The notes below the pieces were generated by a model. It was not told the DNA's origin and searched no databases. It saw only the letters and a program-made list of their open reading frames with translations. The translations under genes and the position numbers were made by a program. A stretch of 22,749 nucleotides of DNA, taken from the NCBI GenBank assembly GCA_900768635.1, contig CAAGDP010000064.1:1-22749 (forward strand), given 5' to 3'. Numbering within the stretch: the stretch's first letter is position 1; every line of letters begins with the position of its first letter. Shown here piece after piece: positions 5,921-13,794 of the stretch. The DNA is from Enterobacterales bacterium. GTDB taxonomy: Bacteria > Pseudomonadota > Gammaproteobacteria > Enterobacterales > Succinivibrionaceae.

Positions 5921-6605
5921 GTTTTTCCAGATCCTTCTGGATATCTTCCCGCTTGCCAAGAAAACGAGGTTTTCTGTCCAGTATTAAAACGTCAGTTACA
6001 CAGAGAAGTCGGGCGAAATACTCTCTGAATGTCATTCTGATGTCCGGATCGCCTTTGGCATTGTAGCCTATGGCCTGTAATCCGTTATTCTTGGCAATAT
6101 ATACAGCTCTTTCGTTCTGAAATTTCTGGGAAATTACGGTAAATGATGTCTGACCGAAGATTTTGTTAGCTCTTATCACCGAGTCCAGCGTTCTGAAACC
6201 GGCAAAATCAAAGATGATCCGATCTTCCGGAATCCCTTTTTTAATCAATTCCTTTCTCATCATCCGGGGTTCGTTGTAGAACTTTGAGGAATTATCCCCC
6301 GAAACAATAATCAGCTGAATTTTGCCAGCATTGTAAAGATCTACGGTTGCTTCAATTCGAGCTTGAAAATAACTGTTGAGTCCACTTCCAGCGCGATATT
6401 TGGAGGTTCCCAGGAGAACACCTACCTCGTTAGAGGGAATATCTTCCACCCTGTCAAAGGTTAGATTTTTGGTATTGGAAGTAATAAGATAATTTGCAAT
6501 TAAAAGCAAAACTGAAAAAACGATTCCCAATCCTATGATGCAGGAGAAAAGCCAGCGCATTATCCGGTGATTCATTCTCTTAAACAATATCCTTTCGGTT
6601 GTCAT
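5901..6605 (-). CDS. sanA: SanA-like membrane protein (DUF218)
   Basis: A protein of 234 residues with one N-terminal membrane segment (about 17-41) and a DUF218 (SanA/ElyC/YdcF) domain outside. Family marks include VGVLLGTSKYRAG, a run of hydrophobics ending VSGDNSSKFYNEPRMMRKEL, and FDFAGFRTLDSVIRANKIFG, which match E. coli SanA closely. SanA affects the envelope barrier (vancomycin exclusion at high temperature), and the biochemical reaction is not known to me. The start at 6605 has no clear ribosome site. The Met at codon 11 (6575, MNHRIMRW) is a plausible alternative that still leaves the membrane segment intact. It converges on and overlaps the lipoprotein gene by 20 bases. Confidence 0.87.
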   Translation of the reverse strand: MTTERILFKRMNHRIMRWLFSCIIGLGIVFSVLLLIANYLITSNTKNLTFDRVEDIPSNEVGVLLGTSKYRAGSGLNSYFQARIEATVDLYNAGKIQLIIVSGDNSSKFYNEPRMMRKELIKKGIPEDRIIFDFAGFRTLDSVIRANKIFGQTSFTVISQKFQNERAVYIAKNNGLQAIGYNAKGDPDIRMTFREYFARLLCVTDVLILDRKPRFLGKREDIQKDLEKLKGDDD

Positions 6606-6656
6606 AAGGTAAAATTCTACGCTTTTGCGTGGCTAAGTTCTGCATCAGTTAGTTAA

Positions 6657-6685
6657 TTACCCTGATGAGGATTTCATCAGGGTAA
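6657..6685 (-). terminator. Hairpin after ybeD, possible end of the long operon
   Basis: A 12-base-pair perfect stem (6657-6668 with 6674-6685) with a 5-base loop lies 21 bases beyond the ybeD stop. On the minus strand only TTAACTAAC follows, so it lacks a real T tract. It may be a processing or mRNA-stabilising hairpin rather than a terminator. Confidence 0.45.
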
Positions 6686-6706
6686 AATTTCTGTGTAAGA
6701 CAGCAG

Positions 6707-6991
6707 TTACAGCACGTAGCGCACCCCGGGAATCTTTCCCAGATCAGTATAGAGCTGTTTAAGCTGCTCTTCAGACTGAACTTTGGTTGTTACTCTGAAA
6801 GACTGATAGTTGCCTTTAGATGATTTTTGGGTGGTTACGGGATTGTAAACTTTTAATTTATGATTTTCCTCGATTACACCCCGGATCATTTCCTCGGAAG
6901 TTTCACCAATTTTTCCGATTACGGAGAAGGTGATTCTGCTCGGAAACTCCATCAAATCCTTAAAACTTTTCTGAGAGTCATTTATTATCAT
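6707..6991 (-). CDS. ybeD: YbeD-like DUF493 protein
   Basis: A 94-residue ACT-like small protein of the YbeD/DUF493 family. It has the N-terminal LMEFPSRITFSVIG, the central KSSKGNYQSFRVT and the C-terminal YTDLGKIPGVRYVL, all of which align with E. coli YbeD (87 aa). The molecular role of the family is not settled; it usually sits between dacA and lipB. Here it lies 10 bases after dacA with an AGGAG ribosome site and is the last gene of the train. lipB and lipA, which follow in many gammaproteobacteria, are not found in this window. Confidence 0.9.
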   Translation of the reverse strand: MIINDSQKSFKDLMEFPSRITFSVIGKIGETSEEMIRGVIEENHKLKVYNPVTTQKSSKGNYQSFRVTTKVQSEEQLKQLYTDLGKIPGVRYVL

Positions 6992-7001
6992 GGGAAACTC
7001 C

Positions 7002-8234
7002 TTAGAAAAGATTGGTTATAAAGTTGACAATCCAGTCCCAGAGTTTTCCAAGCCATCCACATTCCTCCACATCTGACAATGTTACCAGAGGTGCTTCATA
7101 GATGAGCTTGTCATCAGTTCTGACCAGAATTTTTCCAATCTGGGTGCCTTTTTTTATAGGAGCTTCCAAAGTTTCCTTTTTGTTAAGTTTTACCGAAATT
7201 TTTATATCGTCAACTTTATTTCTTGGAACAGCTACTTTTATATCCCGGAAAGATCCCAGAGCAATTTTGTCTGTAACTCCGTAAATAATTTTCTGCTCCA
7301 GTAACGGTTTATTCGCAGTTGCTACCGTTACTTTCTTGTAGAAACGGAAACCATAGGTCAGAAGTTTCTTGGAGTCCTCGGCGCGCTGTGCTTCTGAATT
7401 AGCACCTATCACCACAGAAATTAACCGGAAACCGGTATCAGGATCAACCGCTGATGCAACCAGATTATAGCCTACCTGACTTAAATGTCCGGTTTTAATG
7501 CCATCAAAATGCAGAGAATTATCCCATAGCAGGCGGTTACGGTTATATTGTTTGATGCCGTTAAAGGTGAATTCCTTTTGGGAGTAGATTTTATATTCAT
7601 CCGGCAGATCGTGAATAAGTGCTCTGCCAAGTATAGCCATATCATAGGCTGTGGAATAATGGTTCTCATGATACAGTCCATGGGAATTCACAAAATGAGA
7701 ATCCTTCATGCCTATATATTCAGCCCATTTGTTCATAAGACTGGCAAAAGCATCTTCTGATCCGGCAATATGTTCAGCCATGGCAATACAGGCATCATTT
7801 CCTGATTGAATAATAATGCCCAGGTTAAGATCATTTACTGAAACCTGTTTGCCCACTTCAATAAACATTTTGGAGGAATCGCTGTAGTTTTTGGACCAGG
7901 CGTTTTTGCTGATGGTAACCATGTCGCTTTTGCTGAGCTTTCCGGCTTCAATTTCCTGACCGATTACATAGGATGTCATCATCTTGGTAAGGGAAGCCGG
8001 AACGATGCGTTCGGTTATATTTTTTCCAAGAAGCACAGCGCCGGTTTCATAGTCCATAAGAAGATAAGCCTGTTCTCCCAGTTCCGGTGGCTCCGGTACC
8101 ACATCCATAACAACAGACTGGGCATTAGGTTTTGGCAGTTCTCTGTTAGGAGTAGGAAGAGGATCTGCGGCTGTGACAATTTCGGAAAAAGCGAATAAGC
8201 TGATAGCTGTTGCCGCTAGTTTCATAAATTTCAT
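7002..8234 (-). CDS. dacA: D-alanyl-D-alanine carboxypeptidase (PBP5/PBP6 family)
   Basis: A low-molecular-weight penicillin-binding protein that trims the terminal D-Ala from peptidoglycan pentapeptides. From the chosen start it has 410 residues with a signal peptide (MKFMKLAATAISLFAFSEIVTA). The catalytic motifs are SLTK (81-84), SGN (144-146) and KTG (247-249), followed by the PBP5-type beta-rich second domain. The C-terminus (CGWLGKLWDWIVNFITNLF) is an aromatic amphipathic helix that would anchor it on the periplasmic face of the inner membrane. I prefer the ATG at 8234, preceded by GGAG; the longer frame begins at a TTG at 8255 inside the end of rlpA. Whether it equals PBP5 or PBP6 cannot be decided, but next to rlpA the name dacA is usual. 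Confidence 0.93.
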   Translation of the reverse strand: MKFMKLAATAISLFAFSEIVTAADPLPTPNRELPKPNAQSVVMDVVPEPPELGEQAYLLMDYETGAVLLGKNITERIVPASLTKMMTSYVIGQEIEAGKLSKSDMVTISKNAWSKNYSDSSKMFIEVGKQVSVNDLNLGIIIQSGNDACIAMAEHIAGSEDAFASLMNKWAEYIGMKDSHFVNSHGLYHENHYSTAYDMAILGRALIHDLPDEYKIYSQKEFTFNGIKQYNRNRLLWDNSLHFDGIKTGHLSQVGYNLVASAVDPDTGFRLISVVIGANSEAQRAEDSKKLLTYGFRFYKKVTVATANKPLLEQKIIYGVTDKIALGSFRDIKVAVPRNKVDDIKISVKLNKKETLEAPIKKGTQIGKILVRTDDKLIYEAPLVTLSDVEECGWLGKLWDWIVNFITNLF

Positions 8235-8251
8235 AATTATCTCCAATTGGT

Positions 8252-9130
8252 TCAATCGAGGTATAGCAGATAGGAATCTGGGTAGCCTGCTGATTTAACT
8301 CTTGATAGTTCTTTTTCAGCTATCTTAGGTCGATAAGGACCAAGATAGACTTTGTATAAACCGGTATAATTTTTCACAAAAACTTCAGTACTGTTTTTAC
8401 CGAGCCTGGTTCGTAATTCGGTGGCGATGCTGTTTGCCTTGGATATATCGTTAGATGCCACCACCTGAATATACCTGCTGTTGATCTTATCCTTCAGATA
8501 TTGGGCATTGGCCGGCTCCGGAACCTTGATCAGCTCCAGTTTCACCTTGGCTGTGCCGTTCTTGATAATATCAAGCCTGCTGGCAGCTCCTTCGGATAAA
8601 TCAATAATCCGTCCTTCGTGGAACGGCCCCCGATCGTTAACTCTCACCACCAGTGTTTTGTTATTTTCCAGATTTGTTACCTTTACGTAAGATGGCAGTG
8701 GAAGGTTTTTATGAGCGGCGCTGATGCCTTTCTGATCATATACTTCACCGTTGGAAGTTCTTTCCCCATGAAATCCCGGACCGTACCAGGAGGCAAGTCC
8801 AATTTCCTGATAGTCTTCAATATCGTTCCATACTTCGTAGGATACGTTGTTTACAGTGTAGTCGGCATTTCCAATACGGGAATAAGGCTCATAGCGAACT
8901 TTAACTCCTTCTACATTTACCAGATTTACATTATGTCTGGCAAAACGTTTGGCTTCTGATCCGATACCTGTAGCCCAGCGTTTTCTTCTTACCACAATCC
9001 TTTCGGCGCTGGGAGTTTCCTCAATAATAGGTTTCTGTTCATAATAAACAGTTGTGGAATGACATCCTGTAAGGATTTCGGCCAGGGTAAAGAATACAAC
9101 CACAAATCTGACTTGTTTTATAATGGCCAT
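8252..9130 (-). CDS. rlpA: Septal lytic transglycosylase RlpA (lipoprotein)
   Basis: A 292-residue outer-membrane lipoprotein with lipobox ILTGC (Cys23). The central double-psi beta-barrel (about 111-203) has the hallmark GLASWYGPGFHGERTSNGE and VNDRGPFHEGRIIDLS. His140 and Asp166 sit where the catalytic pair of Pseudomonas RlpA is found. A C-terminal SPOR domain (about 218-292, RYIQVVAS ... LYKVYLGPY) binds denuded glycan at the division septum. The family cleaves glycan strands without stem peptides during daughter-cell separation. The catalytic residues are intact, unlike the E. coli protein, for which no such activity was reported as far as I recall. The gene lies 5 bases after mltB and just before dacA. 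Confidence 0.93.
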   Translation of the reverse strand: MAIIKQVRFVVVFFTLAEILTGCHSTTVYYEQKPIIEETPSAERIVVRRKRWATGIGSEAKRFARHNVNLVNVEGVKVRYEPYSRIGNADYTVNNVSYEVWNDIEDYQEIGLASWYGPGFHGERTSNGEVYDQKGISAAHKNLPLPSYVKVTNLENNKTLVVRVNDRGPFHEGRIIDLSEGAASRLDIIKNGTAKVKLELIKVPEPANAQYLKDKINSRYIQVVASNDISKANSIATELRTRLGKNSTEVFVKNYTGLYKVYLGPYRPKIAEKELSRVKSAGYPDSYLLYLD

Positions 9131-9135
9131 TTTCG

Positions 9136-10140
9136 TTACGGTCTCTTGTCAGATTGGAATTCTGCTTTGATGGCCTGACTAAGTTCATATACAGCCATAG
9201 CATACAGAGGACTGGTATTGTATCTGGTAATGGAGATGAAATTAGGCATAACAGCAAAATAAATTTTGGTATTATTTTCCCCGTCCAGTTCGAGAAGTTT
9301 AACCGGTTGCTGAGACTTAAAGGATGATGTTCCGTCAGACGGCTCCACCCCCAGTTGCTGAAGCTTTCCCCAGGTGGTATTTGTCGCTAATTTCTTATTA
9401 AGAAGACCTGCTATTTTGCTACGATCCGGAACGTTAACCTGACAGGCAACCGGTTCTCCATATTTCCATTTGCTGTTTTTAAAATAATTGGCTACGCTTC
9501 CAATGGCATCGCCGGTACTGAAAAACAGATCAGTAAAGCCATCCCCGTCAAAATCCACAGCATAATGAATATAGCTGGAAGGCATAAACTGGCCCATACC
9601 CATGGCACCGGCGTAGGAGCCTTTTCTCTCATCATAATTCCAGTTCTGACTATGGGACAGTTTTACAAAGTTGGCAAATTCCTTGCTGAAATAAGGAGCT
9701 CTCTTTGGATACTTAAATCCCAGAGTATATAAGGCATCCAAAATCCTCCAGTCGCCCATTCTGGTGCCATAAAATGTTTCCACGCCTATAATGGCTGCGA
9801 TAACTTCTTTTTCCACACCAAAAGCTTTTTCTGCCCGGAGAAATATCGGTAAATGTTTTTTCAGAAATCCGGCACCTTCAGTTATGCGCTTTTCGGTCAT
9901 GAAAAGTTTTTCATACTGATACCAGGGCTTTGCTTCCCAGGGCTTGGTAATGGTTTCTATTATTTTAGGCTGATAGATAGCTTGAGAAACCGCGTCCTCC
10001 AGAAGACGGAGGCTTACTTTCTGTTCTTTGCTCAGTTGCTGCAGGCGATTTTCCGTATCCTTGTCTAAAGGAGCAGCTTCAGCTGAAAGAGCGCTGGCTG
10101 CTGTGATCATCGCAGCTAATGCTGCAGTCTGAAATTTCAT
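9136..10140 (-). CDS. mltB: Lytic murein transglycosylase B (GH103)
   Basis: A periplasmic enzyme that cleaves the MurNAc-GlcNAc bond of peptidoglycan to give 1,6-anhydro ends. It has 334 residues from the ATG at 10140, which is preceded by CAGGAG; a longer frame from a TTG at 10170 is not favoured. The N-terminus is a signal peptide ending ALSAEA without any Cys. The GH103 domain shows IIGVETFYGTRMG with the catalytic Glu121, then GSYAGAMGMGQFMPSSY and DFDGDGFTDLF (EF-hand-like loop), as in MltB/Slt35. E. coli MltB is a lipoprotein; this one appears to be released as a soluble periplasmic protein. It sits between rodA and rlpA. Confidence 0.92.
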   Translation of the reverse strand: MKFQTAALAAMITAASALSAEAAPLDKDTENRLQQLSKEQKVSLRLLEDAVSQAIYQPKIIETITKPWEAKPWYQYEKLFMTEKRITEGAGFLKKHLPIFLRAEKAFGVEKEVIAAIIGVETFYGTRMGDWRILDALYTLGFKYPKRAPYFSKEFANFVKLSHSQNWNYDERKGSYAGAMGMGQFMPSSYIHYAVDFDGDGFTDLFFSTGDAIGSVANYFKNSKWKYGEPVACQVNVPDRSKIAGLLNKKLATNTTWGKLQQLGVEPSDGTSSFKSQQPVKLLELDGENNTKIYFAVMPNFISITRYNTSPLYAMAVYELSQAIKAEFQSDKRP

Positions 10141-10181
10141 TACAAGCTCCTGTTTTCTTATTAAATTCAACCGGTTGAATA

Positions 10182-11279
10182 TCAGAACGGCTGTTTGCGA
10201 CGATGGGTATGGATTCCCATGATTATACCAAAAGCCGCTGATAAAGTTATCATAGATGTGCCTCCGTAGCTTATCATTGGCAACGGCACGCCTACGACCG
10301 GAAGGATGCCGCTTACCATACCTATGTTTACAAATATGTAAAAGAAAAAGGTAAGGGTAAGAGCACCGCTGAGAAGTCGTTCAAAGGTGTTTTCCGCTTT
10401 CATGGAAATATAGGTGCACCTGGCTATTACCATCAGGTATAAGGACAGCAGAAACAGAAATCCTACAAAGCCAAATTCCTCACAAAATACTGCAAAAATG
10501 AAGTCGGTATGACTTTCAGGAAGAAACTGCAGATGGGACTGTGTTCCGTTCAGCCAGCCCTTACCCATCATTCCTCCTGATCCGATGGCAATTTTAGACT
10601 GAATGATGTTGTAGCCTTTCCCCAGGGGATCAGATTCCGGATTAAGGAAGGTAAGAATACGATCTTTCTGGTAATCGTACATGAAGAAAAACCAGTGTAT
10701 TGGTGCATAAAGAGCCCCAATTATCACTCCGGACAGGATCAGATACCAGTTAAGTCCTGCCAGATAAATAATAAAACATCCGGAGGCTGCTATGAGAATT
10801 GCGGTACCCAGATCAGGTTGAAGAATAATAAGACCTACCGGAATCATAATCAGGATAAAGGCGGCAATACAGGCCAGAAGTCGTGCCGGAAGAACTCGTT
10901 TGGCGAAAAAAGCTGCTATGGTCATAGGCATAATCAGTTTCAAAAATTCTGCCGGTTGAAACCTGATAATACCAAGATCCAGCCAACGTTCAGCACCTTT
11001 TCCCACATGCCCCATAACCAGTACCAGAATCAGGAGGATTGTACAGATAATGTACCCCAGAAAAGCCCATCTGGCATATATTTTGGGGGATAAAGATGCC
11101 ATAAACAACATTACCCCGATAGCGATAATTGTTCTTATCCCCTGAGATATCAGAGCATCAGTACTTTCTCCGGAGGCAGAATAAAGAATTACCAGACTGG
11201 TACCCATAAGGCAGATAATGCCGATAAGAAGAGGGATATCTATATGCAGGTGCTTAATAAGAGAAGTTATACGAATCAT
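10182..11279 (-). CDS. mrdB: RodA, SEDS peptidoglycan glycosyltransferase
   Basis: A 365-residue integral membrane protein with about ten hydrophobic segments, the length of E. coli RodA (370). It polymerises lipid II into glycan strands in the elongasome together with PBP2. Conserved SEDS features are seen: RFQPAEFLKL with Glu111, and LPESHTDFIFAVFCEEFGF with Asp259 in the position of the essential RodA Asp262, plus PMISYGGTS near the C-terminus. Its ATG overlaps the mrdA stop by 4 bases (ATGA), so the two partners are translationally coupled. mltB follows after 41 bases. Confidence 0.95.
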   Translation of the reverse strand: MIRITSLIKHLHIDIPLLIGIICLMGTSLVILYSASGESTDALISQGIRTIIAIGVMLFMASLSPKIYARWAFLGYIICTILLILVLVMGHVGKGAERWLDLGIIRFQPAEFLKLIMPMTIAAFFAKRVLPARLLACIAAFILIMIPVGLIILQPDLGTAILIAASGCFIIYLAGLNWYLILSGVIIGALYAPIHWFFFMYDYQKDRILTFLNPESDPLGKGYNIIQSKIAIGSGGMMGKGWLNGTQSHLQFLPESHTDFIFAVFCEEFGFVGFLFLLSLYLMVIARCTYISMKAENTFERLLSGALTLTFFFYIFVNIGMVSGILPVVGVPLPMISYGGTSMITLSAAFGIIMGIHTHRRKQPF

Positions 11280-13219
11280 TTTTGCTCCTCTGGCTGCAAC
11301 TGAGGATGATCAGGATCAAGCAGGTAGGCATCCAGAAGTTCTCTGGCCAGGGGAGCGGCAAAGCGACTGCCGCCTCCGGCATTTTCCAGAATGATTCCTA
11401 CGAGAGCTTTAGGTGTAGGGTATGGTGCAAAGGATACAAACAATGCATTATCCCGGTGTTCCTTGGCAATGGCTGCAGCATTGTAATGTTGGTCCTGCTT
11501 GATGGTTATCACCTGAGCTGTTCCTGATTTTCCGGCCGCAACATATTTGGTTCCGGCAAAGGCGCGCCTTCCGGTACCTTCTGCACCGTTAACTACCAGA
11601 TACATGCCTTTCATACCTACATCAAAATAATCCGGACTCTTTACCTTTACCGCAATTTCCGGTTTGGACAGTTTTTCGGTTTTGTTATTGATAAGCATTT
11701 CCTGTCTGGATAAATCATCGTAATCAAGAGCCAGATGAGGAATGATATTTCGGCCATGCTGAGTCAGAATTGCATGAGCTCTGGCCAGCTGGATAAGGGT
11801 CGTTGTCCAGTAACCCTGACCGATTCCAATTGGAACAGTATCTCCGGGAACCCAGACCTGACGATGTCGTGCCATTTTCCATTCCTTGCTGGGCAGGTTA
11901 GCCAGAGATTCTTCATAAATATCTATGCCGGAGCGCTGACCGAAGCCAAACATGGACATATACTTGTGAATATTATCAATACCGGTGCGGAAAGCCAGAT
12001 CATAGAAGAATGTATCACAGGATATTTCTATCGCCCGGTACACATCCATCCAGCCATGCCCCCATTTTCTCCAGTCCCGGAATTTATGAGTTGAGCCAGG
12101 CAAACTGTAAAAAGGTCCACCGAAAAATCTGGTGGTCGGGGTAATAATTCCTTCATTAAGCCCCATTACAGTCATAAGAGGTTTGATGGTGGATGCAGGA
12201 GAGTAGCCTCCCTGGGAGACGCGGTTGATAAGAGGTCGATCAGGATTATTAAGAAGCTCCTGATATTCTTTGTTAAGAATTCCCCGGACAAACATGTTGG
12301 GATCGTAGCTGGGATTGGAAGCAAAGGCCAGTATTTCACCGTTGACAGGGTTTATCAGGACTATGGCGCCCTTATGCTCGGATAAAAGCTCCATGGCTTT
12401 TTTCTGCATTTTCACATCAATGGTGAGATAAATGTCCCGACCGGGAACCGGTGGTTCAAAGCGCAATGTTCTTACGATTCTTCCGGTACTGTCAACTTCA
12501 ACTTCCTTATAGCCCACTTTTCCATGAAGAATATCTTCATAGAATTTTTCCACCCCGAGTTTTCCAATATCCTGCGTAGCTGCGTAATTTTCGCTTTTTC
12601 CGGACTGATCCAGCATTTCCACATCCTTCTGATTGATGCGGGCCACATAGCCTATGGCGTGGGTCAGCATACTGCCGTACGGGTAGTAGCGCTTCAGTTT
12701 TGGCGACACAGAAAAGCCAAGGAACTTGAATTGGTTTACGGAGAAAGTGGCTACCTGTTCTTCAGAAAGTTTGGATGCTACAACTATGGATTTAAATTTT
12801 TTACCGAGGCGAATTCGATCTACCAGATTTTGAATATCCTTTTCATCCATATTCAAATCAAGTAAAGCTGACAGTTCTTTCAGGGTATTAAGCACTGATT
12901 GATTTCTGTCCAGCTCTTCCGGTACTACCTCCAGTTCATAAAGTGGCTGGTTTTCTGCCAGAAGGACTCCGTAACGATCGTAGATAAGCCCTCGGGGAGG
13001 AGCTATAGGAATGATTTTGATACGGTTGGAGTTGGATCTGCTTACAAAGGATTCGTGATTAACAATCTGCAAAATATAAAGATTGATAATCAATGCTGAG
13101 GTCATCAGAATTACCATGACGAGCGCAATGGTAATGCGTGCCTTGAAAAGATTGGATTCAGCCGCATTGTCCCGGAATATTACCCGCTGGTGAAGATCGT
13201 CTTTTTTGCCAAATCCCAT
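11276..13219 (-). CDS. mrdA: Penicillin-binding protein 2 (transpeptidase)
   Basis: The elongation-specific transpeptidase that crosslinks the strands made by RodA. Its 647 residues include a single N-terminal membrane anchor (about 28-52), a dimerisation/pedestal domain, and a transpeptidase domain with STIK (Ser343-Lys346, acylated Ser343), SCD (400-402) and KSGT (564-567). The context sequences GGYSPASTIKPL and EISCDTFFYDLAF are typical of PBP2 rather than PBP3. The gene begins 3 bases after rlmH and overlaps mrdB. Nothing is missing or truncated. Confidence 0.95.
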   Translation of the reverse strand: MGFGKKDDLHQRVIFRDNAAESNLFKARITIALVMVILMTSALIINLYILQIVNHESFVSRSNSNRIKIIPIAPPRGLIYDRYGVLLAENQPLYELEVVPEELDRNQSVLNTLKELSALLDLNMDEKDIQNLVDRIRLGKKFKSIVVASKLSEEQVATFSVNQFKFLGFSVSPKLKRYYPYGSMLTHAIGYVARINQKDVEMLDQSGKSENYAATQDIGKLGVEKFYEDILHGKVGYKEVEVDSTGRIVRTLRFEPPVPGRDIYLTIDVKMQKKAMELLSEHKGAIVLINPVNGEILAFASNPSYDPNMFVRGILNKEYQELLNNPDRPLINRVSQGGYSPASTIKPLMTVMGLNEGIITPTTRFFGGPFYSLPGSTHKFRDWRKWGHGWMDVYRAIEISCDTFFYDLAFRTGIDNIHKYMSMFGFGQRSGIDIYEESLANLPSKEWKMARHRQVWVPGDTVPIGIGQGYWTTTLIQLARAHAILTQHGRNIIPHLALDYDDLSRQEMLINNKTEKLSKPEIAVKVKSPDYFDVGMKGMYLVVNGAEGTGRRAFAGTKYVAAGKSGTAQVITIKQDQHYNAAAIAKEHRDNALFVSFAPYPTPKALVGIILENAGGGSRFAAPLARELLDAYLLDPDHPQLQPEEQK

Positions 13220-13222
13220 AAC

Positions 13223-13693
13223 TTATTCCCTGTGATATGGAAGATTTGCAGTTAAAGACCAGGCCCGGTATAAACTTTCTGCAACTATAATGCGTACCAA
13301 TGGATGGGGTAGTGTCAGTTTGGACAGTGACCAGCATTGGTCCGCGGCTTTTTTACATTCCTCAGAAAGTCCTTCCGGACCTCCTACAAGAAGTGCAATA
13401 TTCTGACCGGACATTCGCCATTCTTTCATCACAGAGGCTAACTCTTCTGTGGTATAAATTTTACCCGGAATATCTAAAGTAACTATTCGCGATCCGCGGG
13501 GAACGGCAGCAAGCATGGCTTCTCCTTCTTTCTGGATGATTCTGGCTATGTCGGCATTTTTCCCCCGGTGCTGAGCCGGAATTTCTATAAGTTCAAGTGC
13601 ATTGTCATGAGGAAATCTCTTCTGGTATTCTTCAAAACCGGAAGTTACCCAATTGGGCATTTTGGTGCCAACTGCAATAAGATAGATTTTCAA
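13223..13693 (-). CDS. rlmH: 23S rRNA pseudouridine-1915 N3-methyltransferase RlmH
   Basis: A 156-residue SPOUT methyltransferase that methylates pseudouridine 1915 in helix 69 of 23S rRNA in assembled 70S ribosomes. The family signature is complete: MKIYLIAVGTKMPNWV at the N-terminus, LLVGGPEGLSEE (the SAM-binding knot), and the LTLPHPLVRIIVAESLYRAWS tail ending in YHRE. The start codon is TTG at 13693, preceded by AGGA; no ATG would fit the conserved N-terminus. Just upstream there is an extended -10 promoter (13723-13731). In most bacteria rsfS lies directly upstream; here a membrane glycosyltransferase gene does. Confidence 0.95.
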   Translation of the reverse strand: MKIYLIAVGTKMPNWVTSGFEEYQKRFPHDNALELIEIPAQHRGKNADIARIIQKEGEAMLAAVPRGSRIVTLDIPGKIYTTEELASVMKEWRMSGQNIALLVGGPEGLSEECKKAADQCWSLSKLTLPHPLVRIIVAESLYRAWSLTANLPYHRE

Positions 13694-13722
13694 AACAAAT
13701 TCCTTTATAGATTAACGCACTT

Positions 13723-13731
13723 ATTATAACA
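13723..13731 (-). promoter_or_regulatory. Extended -10 promoter inside the operon, for rlmH onward
   Basis: On the minus strand TGTTATAAT is a perfect extended -10 (TGnTATAAT). It gives a start near 13716, about 23 bases before the rlmH TTG. It lies in the only gap of 100 bases inside the long gene train and would let rlmH-mrdA-mrdB be expressed independently of the upstream glycosyltransferase genes. Confidence 0.6.
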
Positions 13732-13794
13732 GTCTGCAGAATTTGGATCATAACTTTTGCAAGACTGTGCATTGTAACAGCTACATTGATTATT

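Noticed and set aside
8235..8255. Upstream TTG start for dacA
   Set aside because: The ATG at 8234 has a GGAG ribosome site at proper distance and gives a typical signal peptide directly.
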